From assembly GCA_045640565.1 (NCBI GenBank), contig JAZUFG010000053.1:1-20925 (forward strand): a stretch of 20,925 bases of DNA. Direction: 5' to 3'. Of this stretch, positions 6,493 through 13,545 are shown piece by piece. The notes beneath the pieces are model-generated. The model saw only the letters and a program-made list of their open reading frames with translations. It had not been told where the DNA came from and did no database searches. Source of the DNA: RGIG3159 sp045640565 (GTDB lineage: Bacteria; Bacillota; Clostridia; Oscillospirales; Oscillospiraceae). A program made the translations under genes and the position numbers. Within the stretch, counting starts at the first letter, position 1; each line of letters begins with the position of its first letter.

Positions 6493-7287
6493 ATGAAGGA
6501 TTCCCGTATTCTCGTCTCCGGACACCGGGGAGAGTCCACCTATCATCCCGAAAACACCATGGAAGCTTTCCGGGCAGCCATATCCTACGGTGTGGATATG
6601 ATAGAAACGGATATTCACATGACGGCGGATCGGATTCCCGTTCTCCGGCATGACATGGAGATTCCCGGAATCGGAAGAGTCTGCGACCACACGCTGGATG
6701 AGCTCCGAAAGGTCAAGCCGGATCTGCCGACTCTGGAAGAGTTTTTAAACCTGGCAGTCCATACCCCTGACCTTCTCCTCAATATGGAGTTCAAGGATAT
6801 TCCGGAGGACTTGAAAACGGAAGGCATTGATAAGGGCGTCAGCTCTTTGCCGGAGGACTTTGCCTTTGCCTGCCAGGATTCTGCCCTTCGCATGATGGAG
6901 GAAGCCGGACTCGCAGGCCGGGTCTATATCTGCTCTTTTTCCGGAATGCTCGTGGAACGGGCATATCTCCTTAAAGGCAAAAAATTTCACTACCACGGCT
7001 TTTATCCCTGGTTCATCATGGGAGAAATGCATGTTGACCCGGAAAGCTTCATTGAACTTGTCTGTATGCAGCACCGCTATTTAGATAAGGACGGAGCCGT
7101 TAAAAAATATCCGGATTACCTCTGCCCGAAGGCCTGGTGGGAAGCCGTTTCATCCAAGGGCATGATTCCTCTTGCCGCCCCCAGTCTCAGGACCTATGAG
7201 AATTTTGATAAGGCCTTTGCCTACGGCGCAAGGGCAGTCAATACCAACGATCCCAAGGGAATGATCGAGCATCTGCGGATTTTATGA
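6493..7287 (+). CDS. Glycerophosphodiester phosphodiesterase family protein
   Basis: A 264-residue cytoplasmic TIM-barrel enzyme of the GDPD family, which hydrolyses glycerophosphodiesters (deacylated phospholipids) to glycerol-3-phosphate and an alcohol. The N-terminal motif GHRGESTYHPENTMEAF contains His11 and Arg12 plus Glu20-Asn21. ETDIHMTADRIPVLRHD contains the metal ligands Glu38 and Asp40 and the catalytic His53. MEFK near residues 98-101 gives the next Glu/Lys, and NTNDPKGM is the typical C-terminal loop. No signal peptide is present. ATG 6493 follows GGAGG at spacing 8. It has its own promoter and no tight partner. It uses CGG for arginine much more than the hnd genes, so it is probably only moderately expressed. 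Confidence 0.93.
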   Translation: MKDSRILVSGHRGESTYHPENTMEAFRAAISYGVDMIETDIHMTADRIPVLRHDMEIPGIGRVCDHTLDELRKVKPDLPTLEEFLNLAVHTPDLLLNMEFKDIPEDLKTEGIDKGVSSLPEDFAFACQDSALRMMEEAGLAGRVYICSFSGMLVERAYLLKGKKFHYHGFYPWFIMGEMHVDPESFIELVCMQHRYLDKDGAVKKYPDYLCPKAWWEAVSSKGMIPLAAPSLRTYENFDKAFAYGARAVNTNDPKGMIEHLRIL

Positions 7288-7338
7288 ATTTTGACCAAAG
7301 AAATTTGAAATTTACGGAAATTTTTTATGGAGAAGATG

Positions 7339-7367
7339 TGGACTTTTCCCTTAGGTTCTGCTATAAT
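7339..7367 (+). promoter_or_regulatory. Promoter of the hndABCD operon
   Basis: TGGACT (7339-7344), a 17-base spacer and a TG-extended perfect -10 (TGCTATAAT, 7359-7367). The start would be near 7374, giving a leader of about 55 bases. The upstream stretch 7290-7330 is A/T-rich. I see no convincing Rex-type operator. Confidence 0.75.
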
Positions 7368-7391
7368 TCAATAGGTTTATGTAAAATAAAA

Positions 7392-7408
7392 CGCAAAGTC
7401 TATTTGCG
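7392..7408 (+). other. Small leader hairpin upstream of the hndA ribosome binding site
   Basis: CGCAAA (7392-7397) pairs with TTTGCG (7403-7408) around GTCTA, ending about ten bases before AGGAGG. It could be a 5'-stabilising mRNA hairpin; a regulatory role is only a guess. Confidence 0.4.
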
Positions 7409-7429
7409 CAAAAACCAAGGAGGATTATT

Positions 7430-7933
7430 ATGAAGAAACATGCCAGCTCGATTCCGTTCAAGGGCACTCCCGAGCAGGAAGCACAGCTGAAAGCAGTCAT
7501 GGAATCCAAAAAGAATATTGAGGGTTCTCTGCTGCAGGTCATGCAGGAAGCTCAGAACATCTACGGCTATCTGCCTCTGGAAGTCCAGACGATGATTGCC
7601 GAAGGTATGGGTGTTTCTGCGGAAGAAGTCTACGGCGTCGCAACTTTCTACTCCCAGTTTGCACTTTCCCCCAAGGGCAAATACAACATCAGCGTTTGCC
7701 TTGGCACCGCTTGCTATGTTAAGGGCTCTCAGAAGGTCATTGACCGTATTTCCGAAGTCCTTGGGATTCAGCCCGGTGAATGTACCCCCGACGGCCTCTT
7801 CTCCCTGGAAGCCTGCCGTTGCCTGGGTGCCTGCGGCCTGGCCCCCGTTATGACTGTCAACGATGATGTTTACGGCCGCTTGACCGAAAAAGAAGTTGAC
7901 GGCATTCTGGCAAAATATAAGGAACTGCAATAA
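7430..7933 (+). CDS. hndA: Electron-bifurcating/NAD(P)-reducing hydrogenase subunit HndA, NuoE-like [2Fe-2S] protein
   Basis: A 167-residue thioredoxin-fold ferredoxin of the NuoE/HydC/HndA family. An N-terminal helical region (SLLQVMQEAQNIYGYLPLEV) precedes GVATFYSQF and the cluster motif: Cys90 and Cys95 (CLGTAC, C-x4-C) and Cys131 and Cys135 (CLGAC, C-x3-C), the four ligands of one [2Fe-2S] cluster. Cys129 is an additional nearby cysteine. In the complex it passes electrons to or from the flavin subunit HndC. ATG 7430 has AGGAGG at spacing 7. First gene of a four-gene operon that shares one direction, strong start sites and a single final terminator. Confidence 0.94.
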   Translation: MKKHASSIPFKGTPEQEAQLKAVMESKKNIEGSLLQVMQEAQNIYGYLPLEVQTMIAEGMGVSAEEVYGVATFYSQFALSPKGKYNISVCLGTACYVKGSQKVIDRISEVLGIQPGECTPDGLFSLEACRCLGACGLAPVMTVNDDVYGRLTEKEVDGILAKYKELQ

Positions 7934-8012
7934 TCTAGAAATTACTCCTGAGGCATGATCCGGATTTCCGGCAGCCTTGGAGAGAAAAATACAGGGAAAG
8001 GACTGTAAATCA

Positions 8013-8366
8013 ATGAAATCTTTGGAAGAACTCGCAGCCATTCGCGACAGAATGAAGAACAAAGTTATTCTCCCTGAGAATAGCGACGAAGTCCGTGTTC
8101 TCGTCGGTATGGCTACTTGCGGCATTGCTGCAGGCGCAAGTCCCGTTTTGGACGCTTTCGTGGAAGGCGTTGCAGCGGCCAAGTTGGAAAAGGTCACCGT
8201 TACCCAGACCGGCTGTATCGGTGTCTGCCAGTATGAGCCCGTTGTTGAAATTCTCGAAGGCAGCAAGAGAACCACTTATGTGAAGATGACCGCTGAAAAG
8301 GCTAAGGAAGTCATTGAGAAGCATCTCAAGGGCGGCGAAGTCGTCAGTGAATACACCATTAAATAA
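8013..8366 (+). CDS. hndB: Hydrogenase accessory/electron-transfer subunit HndB, small [2Fe-2S] protein
   Basis: A 117-residue thioredoxin-like ferredoxin. The pattern ATCGIAAGA (Cys36) and GCIGVC (Cys68, Cys72), followed by EPVVEI and a C-terminal YVKMTAEKAKEVIEKHL helix, is what I recall for HndB-type proteins; only three cysteines are present. The frame is open to 7977, but ATG 8013 follows AAAGGA at spacing 10 and gives the usual N-terminus MKSLEELAAIRDRMK. In many trimeric hydrogenases this domain is fused to the front of the NuoF-like subunit; here it is a separate protein, matching the HndABCD layout. It lies 79 bases after hndA and 24 before hndC, within the operon. Confidence 0.9.
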   Translation: MKSLEELAAIRDRMKNKVILPENSDEVRVLVGMATCGIAAGASPVLDAFVEGVAAAKLEKVTVTQTGCIGVCQYEPVVEILEGSKRTTYVKMTAEKAKEVIEKHLKGGEVVSEYTIK

Positions 8367-8390
8367 TTTAAAAATCAGAGGGTAATAATT

Positions 8391-9935
8391 ATGATTCGAG
8401 CTGAAGAGGAGAAGGTCGCTCAGGGTTCCCTGACCGGCACCGCTTTCTACCGCACACAGCACCGTATTGCTCTTCGGAACTGCGGTGTTATCAACCCCGA
8501 AAACATTGATGAGTATATTGCCATGGACGGCTATGCCGCTCTGGGCAAGGCTCTTACCAGCATGACCCCCGAAGATGTCATCAAGACCGTTCTGGATTCC
8601 GGTCTTCGTGGCAGAGGCGGCGCAGGCTTCCCCACCGGTCGTAAGTGGGATCTGGCCCGCAAGCTGGTTCAGGACGGCGGACAGAAGTATGTCTGCTGCA
8701 ACGCCGATGAGGGCGACCCCGGCGCATTCATGGACCGTTCCGTTCTGGAAGGCGATCCCCATGCAATTCTGGAAGCTATGACCATTGCAGGCTATGCAAT
8801 CGGCGCTTCTCAGGGTTATATCTATGTCCGTGCTGAATACCCCACCGCTGTTAAGCGTCTGGGCATCGCCATTGAGCAGGCTCACAAATACGGCCTCCTG
8901 GGCGAGAACATTTTCAACACCGGCTTCAATTTTGACATTGAGCTCCGCCTCGGCGCCGGCGCTTTCGTCTGCGGCGAAGAGACTGCTCTTATGACCTCCA
9001 TTGAAGGCAAGCGCGGCGAACCCCATCCCCGTCCTCCGTTCCCCGCTGTCAAGGGTCTTTTCCAGCGTCCTACCATCCTGAACAACGTTGAAACCTATGC
9101 CAACATTCCTCAGATCATCCTGAACGGCGCCGAATGGTTTGCCTCCATGGGTACTGAGAAGTCCAAGGGCACCAAGGTCTTCGCTCTGGGCGGCAAGATC
9201 AACAACACCGGTCTTGTGGAAGTTCCCATGGGCACCACCCTGCGCCACATCGTCGAAGAAATCGGCGGCGGCATTCCCAATGGCAAGAAGTTCAAGGCTG
9301 CTCAGACCGGCGGTCCTTCCGGCGGCTGCATTCCTGCAGAGCATCTGGATGTTCCCATTGACTATGACAACCTGATTGCTATCGGCTCCATGATGGGCTC
9401 CGGCGGTCTGATTGTCATGGACGAGGACACCTGCATGGTCGATATTGCCAAGTTCTTCCTGGAGTTCACCGTGGAAGAATCCTGCGGCAAGTGCACTCCC
9501 TGCCGTGTCGGTATCAAGCGTCTGCTTGAACTGCTGACCAAGATTACCGAAGGCAAGGGCACCATGGAAGACCTGGAGAAGATGGAAGAGCTCTGCTACT
9601 ACATCAAGAAGAACGCTCTCTGCGGTCTGGGCCAGACTGCTCCGAACCCCGTTCTTTCCACTCTCCGCTATTTCCGCGACGAGTATCTTGCTCATATCGT
9701 TGAAAAGCGCTGCCCCGCCGGCGTCTGCAAGAACCTGCTCACCTACAGCATTGATGCTGACAAGTGCGTTGGCTGCGGCATGTGCGCTAAGGGCTGCCCC
9801 GCTGAGGCTATTTCCCGTACCGATTACACCGCTCCCGGACACAAGCTGGCTTCTATGGCCATCGATTCCCAGAAGTGCGTGAAGTGCGGCGCCTGCGTTG
9901 GCACCTGCAAGTTCAAGGCTATCAGCAAAAAGTAA
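8391..9935 (+). CDS. hndC: Hydrogenase flavoprotein subunit HndC (NuoF-like, NAD(P)-binding) with C-terminal ferredoxin domain
   Basis: A 514-residue subunit that binds FMN and NAD(P)(H) and is the pyridine-nucleotide site of the complex. GLRGRGGAGFPTGRKW (71-86) is the nucleotide/FMN motif, NADEGDPGAFMDR (104-116) and GAFVCGEETAL (190-200) are NuoF signatures. SCGKCTPCR gives Cys365, 368 and 371, with Cys411 (NALCGLGQ) completing a [4Fe-4S] cluster. The C-terminal extension carries two ferredoxin motifs, Cys459/462/465/469 and Cys496/499/502/506, and a CPAGVC pair at 441/446 just before them. It lacks the N-terminal thioredoxin domain of longer HydB proteins; HndB supplies it. ATG 8391 follows AGAGGG at spacing about 9. 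Codons are strongly biased (CGT/CGC for Arg, CTG/CTC/CTT for Leu), a sign of high expression. Confidence 0.95.
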   Translation: MIRAEEEKVAQGSLTGTAFYRTQHRIALRNCGVINPENIDEYIAMDGYAALGKALTSMTPEDVIKTVLDSGLRGRGGAGFPTGRKWDLARKLVQDGGQKYVCCNADEGDPGAFMDRSVLEGDPHAILEAMTIAGYAIGASQGYIYVRAEYPTAVKRLGIAIEQAHKYGLLGENIFNTGFNFDIELRLGAGAFVCGEETALMTSIEGKRGEPHPRPPFPAVKGLFQRPTILNNVETYANIPQIILNGAEWFASMGTEKSKGTKVFALGGKINNTGLVEVPMGTTLRHIVEEIGGGIPNGKKFKAAQTGGPSGGCIPAEHLDVPIDYDNLIAIGSMMGSGGLIVMDEDTCMVDIAKFFLEFTVEESCGKCTPCRVGIKRLLELLTKITEGKGTMEDLEKMEELCYYIKKNALCGLGQTAPNPVLSTLRYFRDEYLAHIVEKRCPAGVCKNLLTYSIDADKCVGCGMCAKGCPAEAISRTDYTAPGHKLASMAIDSQKCVKCGACVGTCKFKAISKK

Positions 9936-9952
9936 GAAGGAGATGACATACA

Positions 9953-11713
9953 ATGGCTGACAAAATGGTTAATTTGAAGATCAACGGTATGGACGTCTCC
10001 GTCCCTGCCGGCAGCACTATCCTGGAGGCCGCCCGTACCGTCGGCATCCATATTCCTACCCTTTGCTTCATGAAGGAGCAGAACGAGATCGGCGCTTGCC
10101 GTATCTGCGTAGTTGAGGCCAATGAAGGCCGCGGCTTCCGCATTGTTGCCGCTTGCGTTTACCCCGTCACCGAGGGTATGGAAGTCAAGACCAACTCTCT
10201 GGAAGTTCAGAAATCCCGCCGGATGACCCTCCAGCTCCTCCTCTCCACCCATGAGAGAAAGTGCCTGAGCTGTGTCCGTTCCGAGAACTGCGAATTCCAG
10301 GCTCTCTGCCGTGAATACGGCATTGAGGATGAAGGCAAGTTCGACGGCGCTAAGCCCGAGTACAAGCTGGATACCTCCGCTCCCCACATGGTCCGTGATG
10401 ACAACAAGTGTATCCTCTGCCGCCGCTGCGTTGCAGCCTGCAAGGCTCAGCATGTTGCCGTTATCGGCGCCAATGACCGCGGCATCGACACCAATGTCGG
10501 CACTGCCTTTGATCTTGGTCTCTCCAAGGTTGGCTGTGTAAGCTGCGGACAGTGCATCGTGAACTGCCCCACCGGTGCTCTCCGTGAAAAGGACGACACT
10601 GAAAAGGTTTATGAAGCACTGAATGATCCCACTAAGATCGTTGTTGTGCAGACCGCTCCTGCTGTCCGTGCTGCTCTTGGCGAAGAATTCGGTCTTCCCA
10701 TCGGCACCGGTGTTCAGGGCAAGATGGTCGCCGCTCTCCGTCGTCTGGGCTTCTACAGAGTCTTTGATACCGACTGGGCTGCTGACCTGACCATCATGGA
10801 AGAAGGCACCGAGTTCATCGACCGTGTTCAGAACGGCGGTAAGCTCCCCCTCATCACTTCCTGCTCCCCCGGTTGGATCAAGTTCTGCGAAACCTATCAT
10901 CCTCAGATGCTGCCTAACCTGAGCTCCTGCAAGAGCCCTCAGCAGATGTTCGGCGCTTCCCTGAAGACCTGGTGGGCTAAGAAGAACAACATTGATCCCG
11001 CTAACATTGTCTCTGTTTCCGTTATGCCCTGCACCGCTAAGAAGTTTGAAATCGGCCGTGATGACCAGAACGCAGCCGGCATGCCCGATGTGGATATCGC
11101 CATCACCACCCGTGAGCTGGCCCGCATGATCAAGCGTGCCCGCATTGACTTCGTCAACCTGCCCGATGAAGAGTATGACAATCCTATGGGCGGTTCTACC
11201 GGCGCAGCTGTTATCTTCGGCGCTACCGGCGGTGTTATGGAAGCTGCTCTCCGTACCGTTGCTGAGATTCTGGAGAAGAAGCCTCTCGGTAACATTGATT
11301 TCCAGGCTGTCCGCGGTACCGCAGGCATCAAGGAAGCTACTGTCAAGGTTGCCGGCATGGATGTCAACATCTGTGTTTGCTCCGGCCTCGACAATGTTCA
11401 CAAGGTTCTGACCGCTGTTGAGAACGGTGAAAAGAACTACCACTTCATCGAAGTCATGTGCTGCCCCGGCGGTTGTGTCAACGGCGGTGGCCAGCCCATC
11501 CAGCCCGCAGAAGTCCGCGCTACCAACGATATCCGCGCTCTCCGTGCCAAGGCTCTTTACGACTACGATGCTGCCAACACCCTGCGTAAGTCCCATGAGA
11601 ACCCCTTCGTCAAGGCCATCTATGATGAGTTCCTGGAGAAGCCCGGTTCCCACAAGGCTCACGAAGTTCTGCATACCAGCTATGTAGATCGCAGCAAGGA
11701 TGTCATCAAATAA
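9953..11713 (+). CDS. hndD: [FeFe] hydrogenase catalytic subunit HndD
   Basis: A 586-residue catalytic subunit that makes or uses H2. Domains in order: N-terminal NuoG-like [2Fe-2S] (Cys38, 49, 52, 68); His-Cys [4Fe-4S] site (His100, Cys104, 107, 113); two-cluster ferredoxin domain (Cys153/156/159/163 and Cys195/198/201/205); H-cluster domain. The three H-cluster motifs are TSCSPGW (302-308), MPCTAKKFE (358-366) and EVMCCPGGCVNGG (500-512), followed by the usual small-subunit-like C-terminus ending KAHEVLHTSY. The second cysteine of the usual TSCCPxW is Ser305, and Cys503 stands where many enzymes have Ala. With HndABC it should form a soluble NAD(P)-dependent, probably electron-bifurcating hydrogenase. 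ATG 9953 follows GAAGGAG, 17 bases after the hndC stop. No maturation genes (hydEFG) lie in the window. Confidence 0.96.
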   Translation: MADKMVNLKINGMDVSVPAGSTILEAARTVGIHIPTLCFMKEQNEIGACRICVVEANEGRGFRIVAACVYPVTEGMEVKTNSLEVQKSRRMTLQLLLSTHERKCLSCVRSENCEFQALCREYGIEDEGKFDGAKPEYKLDTSAPHMVRDDNKCILCRRCVAACKAQHVAVIGANDRGIDTNVGTAFDLGLSKVGCVSCGQCIVNCPTGALREKDDTEKVYEALNDPTKIVVVQTAPAVRAALGEEFGLPIGTGVQGKMVAALRRLGFYRVFDTDWAADLTIMEEGTEFIDRVQNGGKLPLITSCSPGWIKFCETYHPQMLPNLSSCKSPQQMFGASLKTWWAKKNNIDPANIVSVSVMPCTAKKFEIGRDDQNAAGMPDVDIAITTRELARMIKRARIDFVNLPDEEYDNPMGGSTGAAVIFGATGGVMEAALRTVAEILEKKPLGNIDFQAVRGTAGIKEATVKVAGMDVNICVCSGLDNVHKVLTAVENGEKNYHFIEVMCCPGGCVNGGGQPIQPAEVRATNDIRALRAKALYDYDAANTLRKSHENPFVKAIYDEFLEKPGSHKAHEVLHTSYVDRSKDVIK

Positions 11714-11722
11714 TTCCTAATG

Positions 11723-11760
11723 AAAAATCCTCTCGGAGCAATCCGAGAGGATTTTTTTAT
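11723..11760. terminator. Bidirectional terminator between hndD and the convergent LCP gene
   Basis: AAAAATCCTCTCGG (11723-11736) and CCGAGAGGATTTTT form a perfect stem around AGCAAT, with seven T residues on the plus strand and an A-tract that serves as T-tract on the minus strand. It ends the hnd operon and the capA-M20-LCP operon, which converge here. Confidence 0.93.
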
Positions 11761-11792
11761 TTGGAACTACTTAAATGAAGGGATACTGTTTT

Positions 11793-13541
11793 TTAGTTGA
11801 AATCGATGACCACTTCGTTGATATCCGGGTCATAGGACCAGGTTCCGTAGGGGATCCAGCTCAGCTCTTCACCGGAATAATTCACAGCATCAGCCAACGC
11901 TGTGAGCTTTTCCCGGTATTCCGCTTCCACTGCCTCAAGTTCCGTGAGAAGGGAATCCCTTTCAGCCAGCTCTGCCTCTTCAAAGACTCCGTCACTGCGG
12001 TAACGGTCCAGATACCAATCCTCCAGGGCATGGTAGCTTTGATAAAGCCGAATATAGGACTTAAATGCCTGCCTATAGTCTTCCGTCTGACCGTCGCTCA
12101 TGCTGGCTTCTTCATACTTTTCGTTGATATATCCGAAAAGCTTTTCCGCCTGATAGAGGTGCTTCATGCCCTGGAAACCCGCAAGATGGAGGAAATCCTC
12201 ATAAATCGGCGTTGCCCAGCGGACATCCTCTGCCTCAATACCGTAGACCTCACGAATGATCTCTGCCCTCAGGTCGGGATCCGGGAAGGAGAAGGTCCAA
12301 TCGTGATCATAAAGCCGCTGTCCATCCAGGATTCGACTGTTTATGGTCAGATTCTTCGCCTGCGCGGCATAACTGGCCAGGGCAGCAGTTTCGCTGAGAC
12401 TGGCATTGGTATCTACGCCGTTCCCTGCTGCAAACAGGATAGAAGGCAGATTCTTCAATGTCCCCTTGGATTTAAGTTGGTTGAAAATCGCCATGAGCAT
12501 GGCTCTCTGGCGGCCGGTACGGTAGCGATCTCCGTCCTCATTGTGGTCCCGGTGGCGAAGATATCCCAGTGCCGCTTGGCCGTCATATTGAACAGCATTG
12601 GGGCCATCCCAGGTTTCTGTCTCCGCATCGTAATAAACGCCGCCCATGGCATCCACCACATTGACAACGGCCTGGAAATCCACTGCATAATAATAAGAGA
12701 TAGGCGCCCCTTCCATCCAGGAGGAAGCCAACTCACAGAGGACCTTGTAGCCGCCCTCCGGGTCTTCCTGACCGCCGCCCAAATTAAAGACGGAATTCAA
12801 ACGGTAAATACCTCGGTGCCCCTTAACCTTGGTAAAGGTATCCCTGGGGATAGAGATAAGGTCAACGCTATTATCCTTAAAATCAATGGCAATCACCATG
12901 ACCACATCGCTGTGCGCCTGGGTACCGCTGCTGGTACCGCCGGAGGGAGTCTGGTCCACGCCCAGAAGGAGAACATTCAGGCGTTCCGGATTTTCCTCCT
13001 GTTTTCTGCCCTCGAAGGGATCCTCAGGGAGAATTTTCTCGGCACCCTCTACCTCCACGATCGGCTGGATCGTCGGGGTCGCAGCCTCCAGTTCCTCCTT
13101 TGGTGTGCTTGTGATCGCCTCTTGCTTCAGGATCGCCTGGGGCCGGAAAAGGATCCGGTAAGCCGATACGCCCGCGGCTATCACAAAGGCAAGAAGAAGC
13201 AGCAGAATCACCCTGCCGAAGCGGAAGCGTCTTCCCTTAAAGAAAAAGCGCCCCAAAGCAGTTCTCTTTTTCTCCTTATTTCTTTCGGACTCTTCTCCGT
13301 GGGAATGATGATGGCTATGATGGTGGTGGTGATGCTCCCCCTCTGCCGGCGACGGCTGCCGCTCTTCCCCTGCAAGAGACTCCATAATAGCCTCTTCCAC
13401 ATCCAGATTTTCAAGATCCGAGTCATCCGATGATTCCGGAATGATTTCCTCATTCAGATAGGCAAAGTCTCCCTCAAAGGAGAAGGGGTTCTCCTCCGAA
13501 TCATCGGGGCCGGAGAAGTTTTTATTCTTTTGCTCATCCAT
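11793..13541 (-). CDS. LytR-CpsA-Psr (LCP) family protein with poly-histidine cytoplasmic tail
   Basis: A 582-residue single-pass membrane protein. LCP enzymes transfer lipid-linked glycopolymers to peptidoglycan outside the cell. Residues 1-110 are an acidic, then basic cytoplasmic region with ten histidines in twelve residues (70-81); about 111-128 is the membrane segment (VILLLLLAFVIAAGVSAY). The LCP domain starts near 186 (RLNVLLLGVDQ) with Asp212, IPRD (Arg233-Asp234) and a YLRHRDHNEDGDRYRTGRQR block near 328-346 carrying the pyrophosphate-binding arginines. About the last 140 residues are a helical, Glu/Tyr-rich extension without a family match I recognise. The start is ATG 13541 (AGGTG at spacing about 7) rather than in-frame TTG 13556. 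The M20 gene ends five bases upstream, suggesting coupled translation. Confidence 0.92.
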   Translation of the reverse strand: MDEQKNKNFSGPDDSEENPFSFEGDFAYLNEEIIPESSDDSDLENLDVEEAIMESLAGEERQPSPAEGEHHHHHHSHHHSHGEESERNKEKKRTALGRFFFKGRRFRFGRVILLLLLAFVIAAGVSAYRILFRPQAILKQEAITSTPKEELEAATPTIQPIVEVEGAEKILPEDPFEGRKQEENPERLNVLLLGVDQTPSGGTSSGTQAHSDVVMVIAIDFKDNSVDLISIPRDTFTKVKGHRGIYRLNSVFNLGGGQEDPEGGYKVLCELASSWMEGAPISYYYAVDFQAVVNVVDAMGGVYYDAETETWDGPNAVQYDGQAALGYLRHRDHNEDGDRYRTGRQRAMLMAIFNQLKSKGTLKNLPSILFAAGNGVDTNASLSETAALASYAAQAKNLTINSRILDGQRLYDHDWTFSFPDPDLRAEIIREVYGIEAEDVRWATPIYEDFLHLAGFQGMKHLYQAEKLFGYINEKYEEASMSDGQTEDYRQAFKSYIRLYQSYHALEDWYLDRYRSDGVFEEAELAERDSLLTELEAVEAEYREKLTALADAVNYSGEELSWIPYGTWSYDPDINEVVIDFN

Positions 13542-13545
13542 CTTT

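Noticed and set aside
7308..7325. AAATTT/AAATTT hairpin after the phosphodiesterase gene as a terminator
   Set aside because: The stem is only six A/T pairs, too weak for a convincing intrinsic terminator; the stretch is better seen as A/T-rich DNA upstream of the hnd promoter.
7288..7429. A Rex redox-repressor operator upstream of hndA
   Set aside because: Such control would be plausible for an NADH-linked hydrogenase, but no TTGT...ACAA-type palindrome is visible near the promoter.
8010..11674. Two antisense open frames of 647 and 616 codons opposite hndB-hndD
   Set aside because: They arise because the biased codons of the hydrogenase genes rarely produce stops on the other strand. The translations are low-complexity Gly/Ala/Asn/His-rich, without domains or good ribosome binding sites.
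11775..13433. A 552-codon plus-strand frame opposite the LCP gene
   Set aside because: It starts inside the region after the bidirectional terminator without promoter or ribosome binding site, and the minus-strand LCP domain is unambiguous.
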